Assembly (NCBI GenBank): GCA_030600585.1
Contig: JAUVLU010000014.1
Coordinates: 1-58,740 of the forward strand
Origin: Candidatus Cloacimonadota bacterium
Lineage (GTDB): Bacteria > Cloacimonadota > Cloacimonadia > Cloacimonadales > TCS61
Direction: 5' to 3'
Length of the DNA stretch: 58,740 bases
The notes beneath the pieces were generated by a model. It did no database searches and was not told the DNA's origin. It saw only the letters and a program-made list of their open reading frames with translations. How positions within the stretch are numbered: the stretch's first letter is position 1; every line of letters starts with the position of its first letter. The translations under genes were made by a program, and so were the position numbers. This document shows, piece by piece, positions 8,746 to 16,887 of this stretch.

Positions 8746-8787
8746 TTGACGGTTAATCCCACATAATTTACTTAACTATGTAGTTAA
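8746..8787 (+). promoter_or_regulatory. Promoter with probable repressor operator
   Basis: A TTGACG -35-like box (8746-8751) is followed by a perfect inverted repeat, TTAACTA-TG-TAGTTAA (8772-8787), over the likely -10 and start region. It is 20 bases before the S24/XRE gene, so autoregulation is a reasonable inference. Confidence 0.5.
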
Positions 8788-8807
8788 ATGGAAATTAGGA
8801 GGATTGT

Positions 8808-9455
8808 ATGCCATTTGGAAAAAGAATGAAAGAAGTTCTAAAAAAACTTGAACTCACACAAGTTGGTCTGGCTGAGAAGATCGGGATTTCCAATGTTGTG
8901 ATAAACCGATACATAAAAGGGAAAACCCACCCGAATTATGATTTTCTAAATAAACTTGCTACCACTTTTAACATAAATATTACCTGGCTTATCACCGGTG
9001 AGGGTCCCATGTTCCCCACCCGGAATATCAAAACGGTGGGAAATCGTGAATATTATTATTTGCCAATACTCGATAATGTAAGCTGCGGTTCACCTCAAGA
9101 AATAGATTCAGCAGAGCCACTCGATCATATTATGATGGACACAAGCTCGCTATCGGGAGATTTCAATTCCTACTTTGCCTTTTATGCCAGCGGAGATAGT
9201 ATGGAACCTTATATTTCTAATGGTGATGTTGTTATTATTAAGCAATGTGATAACTGGGTTGCTGCTGATGAAAGAATTTGCATTATACGTGTGGAAGGTG
9301 AAGTAACGCTTAAAAAGGTAAAATCTTTTGCGGAAGGAAGGGAGATATTGCTTCAACCGTATAATAAAGATTATGCGCCCATCCTGCTTGATAGATACGC
9401 TTTGAAGGATGCTCTTCTTATCGGTATTGCTGTTATGTCTGTTAGGAATTTGTAG
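8808..9455 (+). CDS. XRE-S24 (LexA/CI-like) repressor (215 aa)
   Basis: An N-terminal Cro/C1-type helix-turn-helix (about residues 5-62, LTQVGLAEKIGISNVVINRYIKG) is joined to a C-terminal S24 peptidase fold. The catalytic Ser131 lies in SGDSMEP and the general-base Lys169 in EVTLKK. Such proteins repress phage or stress genes and cleave themselves when RecA is activated. The cleavage site is not obvious; AG/CG-type dipeptides near SCGSPQE (residues 92-98) are candidates. AGGAGG lies 5 bases before the ATG. The palindrome just upstream is its likely operator. The gene overlaps the convergent DUF2809 gene by 14 bases. Confidence 0.9.
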   Translation: MPFGKRMKEVLKKLELTQVGLAEKIGISNVVINRYIKGKTHPNYDFLNKLATTFNINITWLITGEGPMFPTRNIKTVGNREYYYLPILDNVSCGSPQEIDSAEPLDHIMMDTSSLSGDFNSYFAFYASGDSMEPYISNGDVVIIKQCDNWVAADERICIIRVEGEVTLKKVKSFAEGREILLQPYNKDYAPILLDRYALKDALLIGIAVMSVRNL

Positions 9456-9831
9456 ATTTTCTGATTTTTTCAAGCAAAGCCCAGCCGGCAAGAGAACCAA
9501 GAATATAATAAATAAAATCACTCGGAACAAATGATGTTCCAATTAGTGTTCTTCCGATAAACGTGCTTCTGATCATTTCCAAAAATATTGGATGCCAAAG
9601 TTGCAGAAATTCAAGGATACAAGTAATAATAAACACATTCAACGCAATCTTCCAAGGTCTGATTTTGATCAGGATCAAAGATATTACAAGGCACCAGAAA
9701 ACTTCATACAAACTGCCGCATAAAGAATCGTTGAACCATTTAGCCCCGATACCATCATAAAATTTACTGGCAAATCCTAATGGGATAATTACTAAAATTG
9801 ATATTATTGTAACTAATTTAAATTTATTCAT
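9442..9831 (-). CDS. DUF2809 family membrane protein (129 aa)
   Basis: This is an integral membrane protein with about four helices. The conserved DUF2809 features are visible: GIGAKWFNDSLCGSLYEVFWCLV, PWKIALNVFIITCILEFLQLWHP, and the RSTFIGRTLIGTSFVPSDF loop before the last helix. The length matches the family. The function of DUF2809 is not established. No strong ribosome site precedes the ATG. The gene is convergent with the repressor gene and overlaps its last codons. Confidence 0.85.
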   Translation of the reverse strand: MNKFKLVTIISILVIIPLGFASKFYDGIGAKWFNDSLCGSLYEVFWCLVISLILIKIRPWKIALNVFIITCILEFLQLWHPIFLEMIRSTFIGRTLIGTSFVPSDFIYYILGSLAGWALLEKIRKSTNS

Positions 9832-9907
9832 ATTACAAAATTAATTATTGATAAACTCTCAAAATTTGAATTAATTTTAATAAAATTTACATATTTTTTT
9901 TATCTTA

Positions 9908-10075
9908 TTAATGAAAAAAAGGTTTCTTATGTTTATTAGGACTTTTCTTATCTTCGATATAAGCTCCTTCGTGCTTATGTTCCTCTTGGATTGTTAGAGC
10001 TTCTTTAATATCATCTGTAAGTTTGATGATTTTTCCCTTTCCTGTTTTAATTGTATATCGCTCTTTTCTGCTCAT
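9908..10075 (-). CDS. Small basic hypothetical protein (55 aa)
   Basis: This short ORF starts at ATG 10075 with AAAGGAGAG six bases upstream. It reads MSRKERYTIKTGKGKIIK, then an acidic/helical middle and a His/Lys-rich tail. It ends at TAA 9908 (a second TAA follows the first). The good ribosome site, charged composition and otherwise empty spacer support it as a real gene. It may be a small nucleic-acid-binding protein, but no family was recognised. Confidence 0.55.
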   Translation of the reverse strand: MSRKERYTIKTGKGKIIKLTDDIKEALTIQEEHKHEGAYIEDKKSPNKHKKPFFH

Positions 10076-10437
10076 AATACTCTCCTTTTAAGATTATTTT
10101 TATCTACAAATTATTTATGATTTCTTCATTGAATATGTCAATTTAAAAAATAGGAAAATCGATACAACTGCTGTTAATTATTCTTTTATCTGAACAAGAT
10201 CAATAAAAGAAATAAAAATTATTATAAATACAAAACTAAATTTTGATCCAATAATATATTTTTATAAACTATTAATTCTTCATAATTTTGGATTGCTAAA
10301 TATAATATTTCAATATCATTTTATTAAGACAATTAGTTTCAAATAAGCATTAAGAAGCTTTATACTTGACAAATATTTCGTTTAATCTAATTAAGTGTAC
10401 AGTTGATTTTAAAATAATTTCAAAAAAGGGAGAGGAT
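10076..10437. other. AT-rich intergenic spacer
   Basis: This is about 360 bases of very AT-rich DNA between divergent genes. I find no ORF with a ribosome site. The only clear signal is TTGACA at 10366-10371, a likely -35 box for the lipoprotein/LysM pair with a weak -10 around 10388. That TTG can be misread as a start codon for the gene that follows. Confidence 0.6.
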
Positions 10438-10686
10438 ATGAAAAATTTAGTTAAAATTTTAGTAGTAGTAATGATTCTTTCGATCCTTCTTTCTGCATGT
10501 GCACCTCCACCACCACCGGTGACAAAAGGTCAATTGGACACAGCAGAAGAAGAAGCGATCCAGGAAGAGAAGACGGCAGACAACTTGAATAACGAGATGA
10601 ATGCTCTTGAAGCAGATTTAGCTGAGCAGGAAGCTGAATTAAAAAGTTTACAAGAGTATCAAAAAGAACTGGAAGCAGGGAAATAG
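10438..10686 (+). CDS. Small coiled-coil lipoprotein (82 aa)
   Basis: The ATG at 10438 follows GGGAGAGG by 2-3 bases. The N-terminus is a lipoprotein signal (VVVMILSILLSAC, Cys21 as the lipidated residue), followed by a proline run (APPPPPV). The rest is an acidic helix rich in Glu, Ala and Leu (AEEEAIQEEKTADNLNNEMNALEADLAEQEAELKSLQ), which should form a coiled coil reminiscent of Lpp-like or outer-membrane spacer proteins. It is followed after 9 bases by the LysM gene, so the two probably work together in the periplasm, one anchored in a membrane and one binding peptidoglycan; that is inference. Confidence 0.8.
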   Translation: MKNLVKILVVVMILSILLSACAPPPPPVTKGQLDTAEEEAIQEEKTADNLNNEMNALEADLAEQEAELKSLQEYQKELEAGK

Positions 10687-10695
10687 GAGTAAGCT

Positions 10696-11583
10696 ATGAA
10701 AAAAATTATACTTATATCATTAATGGTTTTGTTAGTATTACCCGTATTAGTCCAAGCTAGAGTTACTTATCTTTCTGAAGAAGAATATAAAGATCTTAAG
10801 AAAAAAGAAAGATTAGTTTATTGGGAAAATCTTGAAACTGATCTTGCTGAATTACAACAGAGAAAAGCAGATGCAATTGCAAATCAGGAAAAATATTCTG
10901 CAAAAATTGAAGAATTAAATGCTAATATTATACCTTTGAAAGCTGAGTATGACAAAGTTCATGCCGATATTCTCGCTTTTCTCGGTGTAACGGAAGCAGA
11001 TTTTGCATCAATCATGGAAAAGATCAAATATTTCAATGGCGAAATTACTAATTGGGATGGACTTACAGATAAAGAACTTTGGAAAGCTAAAAAAGTTGTT
11101 CGTGCTCTTGTTGTTGAATATAACGAATACAGAGAATCAAAATTTGGTAAGGTTCCCGATTTCAGAAAAGATTTCTCTGACCTCGATAACAAAATCGTAA
11201 ATCTTGAGAATAATCTTGAAGCTGCAAAGCCTAAATATTATGAAGATGATTATACTATTGTTAAGGGCGATTGGCTTTCTAAGATAGCTCAATACAGTTT
11301 CATTTACGGTGATATGTCTAAATGGCCTGTTATCTATAGAGCAAATAGAGATAATATTAAAGATCCTAACTTGATCTATCCTGACCAAGTTATTAAAATA
11401 CCTCGTGGTCTTCCTTATGAATGGAAAGTTTATAAAGGTGAATGTCTTTGGAGGATTGCCGGTTATCAGGAAGTATATGATAACGCTGCAAAATGGCCTC
11501 TCATATATAGAGCCAACAAAGATCAGATCAAAGATCCAGATCTTATTTATCCTAACCAGATATTTGAAATCCCTAGAGATTAA
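10696..11583 (+). CDS. Periplasmic coiled-coil protein with two LysM domains (295 aa)
   Basis: A signal peptide (residues 1-21, ending VLVQA) is followed by a long helical region with coiled-coil character (about 25-180). Two C-terminal LysM-type modules follow: YTIVKGDWLSKIAQ...IYPDQVIKIP (about 189-236) and WKVYKGECLWRIAG...IYPNQIFEIP (about 242-293). Both carry the extra NRDNIKDPNLIYP-type loop found in FCB-group LysM proteins. LysM binds N-acetylglucosamine in peptidoglycan, so the protein probably tethers or spaces the cell wall. It ends directly before a strong terminator and forms an operon with the lipoprotein upstream. Confidence 0.85.
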   Translation: MKKIILISLMVLLVLPVLVQARVTYLSEEEYKDLKKKERLVYWENLETDLAELQQRKADAIANQEKYSAKIEELNANIIPLKAEYDKVHADILAFLGVTEADFASIMEKIKYFNGEITNWDGLTDKELWKAKKVVRALVVEYNEYRESKFGKVPDFRKDFSDLDNKIVNLENNLEAAKPKYYEDDYTIVKGDWLSKIAQYSFIYGDMSKWPVIYRANRDNIKDPNLIYPDQVIKIPRGLPYEWKVYKGECLWRIAGYQEVYDNAAKWPLIYRANKDQIKDPDLIYPNQIFEIPRD

Positions 11584-11596
11584 TTTAACTAAATAC

Positions 11597-11631
11597 AAGA
11601 AGCCTCTTCTTTTCCGGAGAGGCTTCTTTTT
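11597..11631 (+). terminator. Rho-independent terminator
   Basis: AAGAAGCCTCT (11597-11607) pairs with AGAGGCTTCTT (11618-11628) around a 10-base loop and is followed by T residues. It ends the lipoprotein-LysM operon. Confidence 0.9.
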
Positions 11632-11641
11632 AATATAACCA

Positions 11642-13732
11642 TTGAAACTACATAAAATTTACCTTATTCTGCTTGCGTCGATTATTATTGCACTGTTGCA
11701 TTTTATCTTCAGTCCATATCGGGTCGTATCGCATATTTATGATTTGAAATTAGGTGAAATAACAGAAAAAGATATAAATGCACCTTTCGATTTTTATGTA
11801 TATAAAACCAAGGAGACATTAGAAGCTGAGCAAACAGCGGCTGCCGCAAAAGTACAACCTATTTATAAAGTCTCTGAGAATCTTAAATTTAATGCTCAAA
11901 AGAATCTGGACTTTGTTTTCCAACATTTTATTCTTAATGATGGTTCAGATATTCAAAAAACCAATAGAAAATTAAGACAGAACGGCTATGAATTATCTAT
12001 AGAAAATATTAAATTCTTAATGAATGATAGTAGAAGAATAAGAATCTATAATTTTCTAAGTGAGAATATTACAAAAATATTTACTATCGGGATCTATTCA
12101 GATAGTTATCGTTATCAGGAAATCAAAATTTCCAAATCGAATAGAATTGTTAATTATGGGCTTAATCGATTATATTCGTTGGAAGAAGCAAAGAACAAGT
12201 TGGTCAGTTGGCATACAACTCAAGATGAAAAACTTCTAATTCATGAACTTGCAGATATAATTTTGATTGAAAATATAATTATCGATCAAGATATGACGGA
12301 AGTAGAAAAAGGAAAAGCAAAGGAAAAGGTTTTACTAACACTGGGAAAAGTGCAAAAGAATGAACGGATCATTGGAAAGAATCAAAAAGTGACTTCTATT
12401 GAACTACTTAAACTACAATCACTTTTAAAAACACAGAAAGGCCATCACCCCATCAAAAATAATTTTCAATTAATACTATCTTCATTGGGAATACTTCTTC
12501 TCTCAATACTCATATTGATTCTATTCGATTACATTCTTGTACTTTTTTTTCCAAGCAATTTTTCTTCAATTCCAAGAACCATTATTATTCTTGGCAGCAT
12601 TATAATATCAATAATACTAACTATTTTTATAAATAATCTATTAGTAATTCCTTCTCTGATTATTCCGTTCAGTTTATCTGTGCTTTTAATTGCTTTGGTA
12701 TTCAATCCGCATATCGGAATTCTTTTCAATTTTATTACTTTGATATTTGTTTCATTGTTTCTTAATTGGAGTTTTACTAATCCAATGATCTTAAGTTTAA
12801 CCACTTTAGGAGGGATCATTGCTATAAAACACATGAAGAAAAAGCAAGAATTCTATCCGATCACAATATATCTGCTAATCTCTTTCTTTGTCGTTAATAC
12901 TGCAGTATCACTTATTAAGTTCGAAAGTTTAACGATCTATTTCTGGCATCTTTTATGGGGAGTAATTTCCTGTGTTATTTCTGTTGTCGGATTGATCCTC
13001 TTAACACCGTTTGTTGAAAGAAAATTGAATCTCGCAACAAAACAAATATTATTGGAACTGCTTGATTTCGATAATGAATTACTAAAAAAAATGGCAACAG
13101 TTGCACCTGGAACTTATCATCATTCAATTATCGTAGGAAATCTTGCAGAAAGTGCTGCAGAAGCTATCGGCGCTAATCACCTACTTGCCAGAGTTGGAAG
13201 TTATTATCACGATATTGGCAAGTTGGAAAATCCCCAATTTTTTATCGAGAATAACCCTGAATCATCTGACCTTCATGATAAAATGATGGCTACAGAAAAT
13301 GCTTTTCTTATTAAAAATCATATTAATGATGGATTAGCTTTAGCAAGGAAGCATAATTTACCTAAATCTGTTATTGAGATAATTCAGCAGCATCATGGAG
13401 TAGGACAGATCAAGTATTTTTATAATAAAGCTGTTGAAACAAATCTTGATTTTGATGAAGAGCAATTTCATTATTCCGGACCAAAACCTCTTACAAAAGA
13501 AGCATCTATTGTGATGATAGCCGATATAGTTGAATCTACTACCAAATCCTTAGATGATTTTTCCGATAAGAGAATTAAAAAAGTGTTAGACGATACGATC
13601 CATAATCTTATCAATGAAGGACAATTGGATGAATCGCCACTTACACTAAAAGAACTTGAGAAAATTAAAACATACATGCTGCCGATATTAATGGGTGTTT
13701 ATAGGAAGCGTCTTGAATATCCCGAAAATTAA
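11642..13732 (+). CDS. 7TM-HD family cyclic-dinucleotide phosphodiesterase, PgpH/YqfF-like (696 aa)
   Basis: The domain order is one N-terminal helix (about residues 7-25), an extracytoplasmic 7TMR-HDED-type region (to about 270), a bundle of membrane helices (about 275-460) and a cytoplasmic HD domain. The HD domain has TYHHSIIVGNLAE, YYHDIGKLENP (HD at about 523-524) and QQHHG. In Firmicutes the homologue PgpH hydrolyses c-di-AMP; that activity is assumed here. An in-frame TAA at 11636 leaves TTG 11642 as the only start before residue 127, and no ribosome site is visible, so the true start is uncertain. It heads an operon with ybeY and three membrane or envelope genes, and its end overlaps ybeY by about 20 bases. 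Confidence 0.88.
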   Translation: MKLHKIYLILLASIIIALLHFIFSPYRVVSHIYDLKLGEITEKDINAPFDFYVYKTKETLEAEQTAAAAKVQPIYKVSENLKFNAQKNLDFVFQHFILNDGSDIQKTNRKLRQNGYELSIENIKFLMNDSRRIRIYNFLSENITKIFTIGIYSDSYRYQEIKISKSNRIVNYGLNRLYSLEEAKNKLVSWHTTQDEKLLIHELADIILIENIIIDQDMTEVEKGKAKEKVLLTLGKVQKNERIIGKNQKVTSIELLKLQSLLKTQKGHHPIKNNFQLILSSLGILLLSILILILFDYILVLFFPSNFSSIPRTIIILGSIIISIILTIFINNLLVIPSLIIPFSLSVLLIALVFNPHIGILFNFITLIFVSLFLNWSFTNPMILSLTTLGGIIAIKHMKKKQEFYPITIYLLISFFVVNTAVSLIKFESLTIYFWHLLWGVISCVISVVGLILLTPFVERKLNLATKQILLELLDFDNELLKKMATVAPGTYHHSIIVGNLAESAAEAIGANHLLARVGSYYHDIGKLENPQFFIENNPESSDLHDKMMATENAFLIKNHINDGLALARKHNLPKSVIEIIQQHHGVGQIKYFYNKAVETNLDFDEEQFHYSGPKPLTKEASIVMIADIVESTTKSLDDFSDKRIKKVLDDTIHNLINEGQLDESPLTLKELEKIKTYMLPILMGVYRKRLEYPEN

Positions 13733-14153
13733 ACCGGTTATTCTAACAAATAGAACCGAAGACAACATTGATACTAATATCTTTGAAGAATTGTTTCTCA
13801 TTGTTATTAATGGTGAATCCAGACCTCCGGATAGCTTTATAAATCTTGAACTTACAAACGATGGAACGATAAAGCAGCTTAATAAAAAATATCTTGGTAG
13901 AGACGAAATTACCGATGTTCTCTCTTTTACCGCAGATATCCCCGGCATTAACTTGATCGGCGATATAATTATTGACACCAATGCAGCTAAAGAGCAAAAG
14001 GAAAACAGAACTTTAGCAGATGAATTGAAGATATTATTCTTGCATGGTCTTTTGCATTGTCTCGGGTACGATCATCTGGCTGTGAGTGATAAGAAAATTA
14101 TGGAAGCAAAAGAAAAAGAATATATGAATTTATTAATAAAGGAGATAAGTTAG
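13713..14153 (+). CDS. ybeY: Endoribonuclease / rRNA maturation factor YbeY (146 aa)
   Basis: The metal-binding signature HGLLHCLGYDH gives His111, His115 and His121 of the conserved H-X3-H-X5-H site. Other family parts are TIKQLNKKYLGRDEITDVLSF and GDIIIDT. YbeY takes part in 16S rRNA 3'-end processing and ribosome quality control. The TTG at 13713 follows AGGAAG and gives a normal N-terminus; GTG 13695 in the same frame is an alternative. Both lie inside the end of the HD gene, so translation is coupled. The next gene starts 4 bases downstream. Confidence 0.92.
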   Translation: MNIPKIKPVILTNRTEDNIDTNIFEELFLIVINGESRPPDSFINLELTNDGTIKQLNKKYLGRDEITDVLSFTADIPGINLIGDIIIDTNAAKEQKENRTLADELKILFLHGLLHCLGYDHLAVSDKKIMEAKEKEYMNLLIKEIS

Positions 14154-14157
14154 ACAC

Positions 14158-15423
14158 GTGAGTGAAAGTTTCTCGGTTATATCAATTATTGGGTTTCTAA
14201 TACTTTCCGCTTTTTTTTCAGGATCTGAAACTGCTTTCTTTTCGTTATCAAAGATCCAAATAAAAAAATTGGATAAGAGCAACAAAAAAAGTTCAAAACG
14301 TATATTACGATTACTTCATAACTCTAAAGAACTGCTTATAATCATACTCCTTGGAAATACCATTGTAAGCGTAGCTGCTGCCTCGACGGCTGCTCTTATC
14401 GCAATAAATATAGGAGAAAAATATCTCCAGAATTTTTCTCAATCTATCCTTATGACTATCGAGATCATTATTATGACTATTTTACTATTGGTCTTTGGTG
14501 AGATAGCGCCAAAATTATTAGCATTCTCATCTCCGGAAAAAACCGCTCGTTTCTCCAGCTTTATTTTAGAAATAATCAAATATGCTTTTTGGCCTATTAT
14601 TAAAATATTGGAATTGATCACTATGATCTTCTCCATAAAAAAAAGGCAAATTGAACAAACCGATATAACATCGGAAGATTTTAAAAACCTTATACAATCT
14701 AAAGTTACAAAGCACACTTTAGAAGAAAGTGAAAAGAAAATTATTACCAGTATCTTCCGTTTTTCTTTCACTGATGCCAAAAAAATAATGACGCCAAGAG
14801 TAGATATTGCAGGAATCGATACATCTGAAGGACTTCAAAAAATTAAAGATTTGATCATTAATTCGGGTCATTCTAAGATTCCAATATACAAAACAAATAT
14901 TGATAATATCATCGGGATAATTTACGCAAAAGATATCATTCTAAACCCAAAGAAACAATCAATAAGTTCACTTCTGCGTCCCCCGCTTTTTGTTACGGAA
15001 AACACAAAGATACAGAATCTTCTAAACAATTTTAAAAAAAGCAAGATACAGATAGCAATAATTGTTGATGAATACGGCGGAACTGCGGGACTGATAACTT
15101 TAGAAGATATTTTAGAGGAACTTGTAGGTGAGATCCGCGATGAATATGACAAGGAAAAACCAAACATTATAAAACAGAGTAATGGTACTTATAGCATCAA
15201 TGGGATGTACTCTATCTCTGAATTAAACGATAAGTTCATGTTGGATATTGACGAAGAGAAATATGATAATCTCGCTGAATTCATATATGATAATTTCAAT
15301 AAAGTTCCGGAAGAAAATGAGAGCTTCATTTATAAAGGTCTGGTAAAATTCACTGTTAAGCAAATTAAAGCCAGACGAATCCAATATATAACATTAGAGA
15401 TCATCAATAACAGCAATGAATAA
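14158..15423 (+). CDS. CNNM/CorC-HlyC family membrane protein (421 aa)
   Basis: The order is DUF21/CNNM membrane domain (about residues 1-180, with FFSGSETAFFSLS at the start), two CBS domains (about 200-330, including MTPRVDIAGID and IVDEYGGTAGLITLEDILEELVGEI) and a C-terminal CorC_HlyC domain (about 345-420). Members are implicated in Mg2+ or Co2+ homeostasis; the relatives in Bacteroidota include GldE of gliding motility. The gene starts with GTG, preceded by GGAGAT. Co-occurrence with ybeY and a 7TM-HD protein is a widespread and conserved arrangement. Confidence 0.9.
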   Translation: MSESFSVISIIGFLILSAFFSGSETAFFSLSKIQIKKLDKSNKKSSKRILRLLHNSKELLIIILLGNTIVSVAAASTAALIAINIGEKYLQNFSQSILMTIEIIIMTILLLVFGEIAPKLLAFSSPEKTARFSSFILEIIKYAFWPIIKILELITMIFSIKKRQIEQTDITSEDFKNLIQSKVTKHTLEESEKKIITSIFRFSFTDAKKIMTPRVDIAGIDTSEGLQKIKDLIINSGHSKIPIYKTNIDNIIGIIYAKDIILNPKKQSISSLLRPPLFVTENTKIQNLLNNFKKSKIQIAIIVDEYGGTAGLITLEDILEELVGEIRDEYDKEKPNIIKQSNGTYSINGMYSISELNDKFMLDIDEEKYDNLAEFIYDNFNKVPEENESFIYKGLVKFTVKQIKARRIQYITLEIINNSNE

Positions 15424-16132
15424 GAAACAAATTATATTAATATTCCTCCTGATTCCTCTCTTATTATTAGCAGAAACATTTGATATTTCGATCAAGTATC
15501 TCGGGTTCAGTGTAGTTAACGTTACAGTAACCAATACAGACTCGATACTTACCATAAATGCGAGATCAACCTTTATTGCCAGTATTGCATCTAATATGGA
15601 TAATTCCTACAGATCGGTTTATTCCGGTAACTTTTTACCTTCCAAATATGAAAAGCACATTGATCAAGGTGATTATTTCGAGGATAGAATAATTGAATAC
15701 AACAGGCAGACACTCACAGCAAAAAGAATGAGTAACATCTCACCTGACCGCAATTGCGAATATCCCATTAAACTACAAAGCCGAGATTTCTTCTCAGCTC
15801 TCTTTTATCTTCGTGAGGCAATTAATGAACCTGCCGGTGAATTGTGGATAGATGCTAACAAACTTATTTGGAGAGTTGAATACTCAATTACGGGAAAAGA
15901 AGAAATATCTACAGCATTTGGAAAGAAAGATGCCATCAAAGTGAAGATGAATTTCCATAATTATTTAAATGAAGAAAAAGAGCGTTCCGACATGCTCACC
16001 AATAACCTGGTTAACGAAGAAAGATCGCTTATCTTCTGGTTTTCTGATGATGAACAAAGACTTCCTCTTAAAGCAAAATTTATGATGAAACCTTTTGCTG
16101 TTGCTTGGAAACTAAATTCTTATACAAAATAA
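15416..16132 (+). CDS. DUF3108 domain periplasmic protein (238 aa)
   Basis: A signal peptide (KKQIILIFLLIPLLLLAE) leads into a DUF3108-type beta-rich domain. Features include FDISIKYLGFSVVNVTV, YRSVYSGNFLPSKYEKHIDQGDYFEDRI and KLQSRDFFSALFYLRE (the usual D-x-xS-A-hydrophobic-Y core). The length is normal. The function is unknown; the fold resembles lipoprotein carriers of the LolA/LolB type only in outline. The gene overlaps the CNNM gene by 8 bases and so belongs to the same operon. Confidence 0.8.
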   Translation: MNKKQIILIFLLIPLLLLAETFDISIKYLGFSVVNVTVTNTDSILTINARSTFIASIASNMDNSYRSVYSGNFLPSKYEKHIDQGDYFEDRIIEYNRQTLTAKRMSNISPDRNCEYPIKLQSRDFFSALFYLREAINEPAGELWIDANKLIWRVEYSITGKEEISTAFGKKDAIKVKMNFHNYLNEEKERSDMLTNNLVNEERSLIFWFSDDEQRLPLKAKFMMKPFAVAWKLNSYTK

Positions 16133-16142
16133 TATTGCAGTA

Positions 16143-16511
16143 ATGAAAAAAAAGTATTATAAAATTGCGTTCTATATTTGGGCTGGAATATTATTTACTT
16201 TAACATCAATTCCAAAATTAAAATCGCCGATAGATGATTCACTGAATATTGATAAATTAGCTCATCTCATTGTTTATTTGATATTTGCCTATTTATTCAT
16301 GAAGATGTTCGATAGGAAACAGTATCTACAAAAGCTGAAATTATTATCCATCTTAGCTGTTATTATCCCAATCTTCGATGAATTACATCAAATACCAATT
16401 CCCGGTAGATGTTTTTCCTATTATGATATTCTCGCTGATTTTCTGGGATTCCTCACAATTATCATTTACTATAAGATAATGTGTAAACGATCTTCAGAAA
16501 TTAATCCTTGA
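16143..16511 (+). CDS. VanZ-like family membrane protein (122 aa)
   Basis: This is a small four-helix membrane protein. The VanZ-type hallmarks are IDKLAHLIVYLIFAYLF (residues about 39-55), FDELHQIPIPGRCFSYYDILADFLGF (about 78-104, the conserved E-x-x-Q and D-x-x-x-N/D segment). VanZ itself gives low-level teicoplanin resistance; for most members the role is unknown. It is the last gene of the plus-strand operon and overlaps the convergent gene by 11 bases. Confidence 0.85.
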   Translation: MKKKYYKIAFYIWAGILFTLTSIPKLKSPIDDSLNIDKLAHLIVYLIFAYLFMKMFDRKQYLQKLKLLSILAVIIPIFDELHQIPIPGRCFSYYDILADFLGFLTIIIYYKIMCKRSSEINP

Positions 16512-16881
16512 TTCGTTTAAGTGAGACTACCAATTCATAATGAAATGGCGGTTTTAGCCAGATTTGCTTTTTGAGATATTTTTTAGGATTATTCATTATC
16601 TCTTTTTCCGGCACTTCTTCTACTTGATTGTCTTTTGATACCACCAAATAGATTTTTTCATTTGTTTTGGCTGTTTTTTCAGTTGGCATAAGCTCTCCTA
16701 CTAATTTATATTTTGGATGTTTTTCAATAAAATCTAAAAGTATTTCATTTGTGATCTTATCTTTGTATTCCCTGCAGTATCTTCTATCCTCACAACTTGC
16801 AGCACACACAACAATATCTGTATGCCGCTTATTTTTAGGACAAATAACAAGGTTTATATCGGATCGAATTTGCTTTCTCAA
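16501..16881 (-). CDS. Hypothetical protein with N-terminal cysteine cluster (126 aa)
   Basis: The N-terminal part carries four cysteines at residues 14, 27, 31 and 37 (CPKNKRHTDIVVC, then CEDRRYC), a spacing that could bind Zn or an iron-sulphur cluster. The remainder is soluble, Lys/Glu-rich and unrecognised. No ATG lies near the N-terminus; TTG 16881 is used here, 6 bases after the stop of dapA, with no clear ribosome site. Tight linkage with dapA suggests co-transcription, but I cannot assign a function. Confidence 0.6.
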   Translation of the reverse strand: MRKQIRSDINLVICPKNKRHTDIVVCAASCEDRRYCREYKDKITNEILLDFIEKHPKYKLVGELMPTEKTAKTNEKIYLVVSKDNQVEEVPEKEIMNNPKKYLKKQIWLKPPFHYELVVSLKRIKD

Positions 16882-16887
16882 TTTTTA

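Noticed and set aside
10366-10437. TTG start 24 codons upstream of the lipoprotein
   Set aside because: The TTG is part of a TTGACA promoter-like box, and the ATG at 10438 has the ribosome site and lipoprotein signal.
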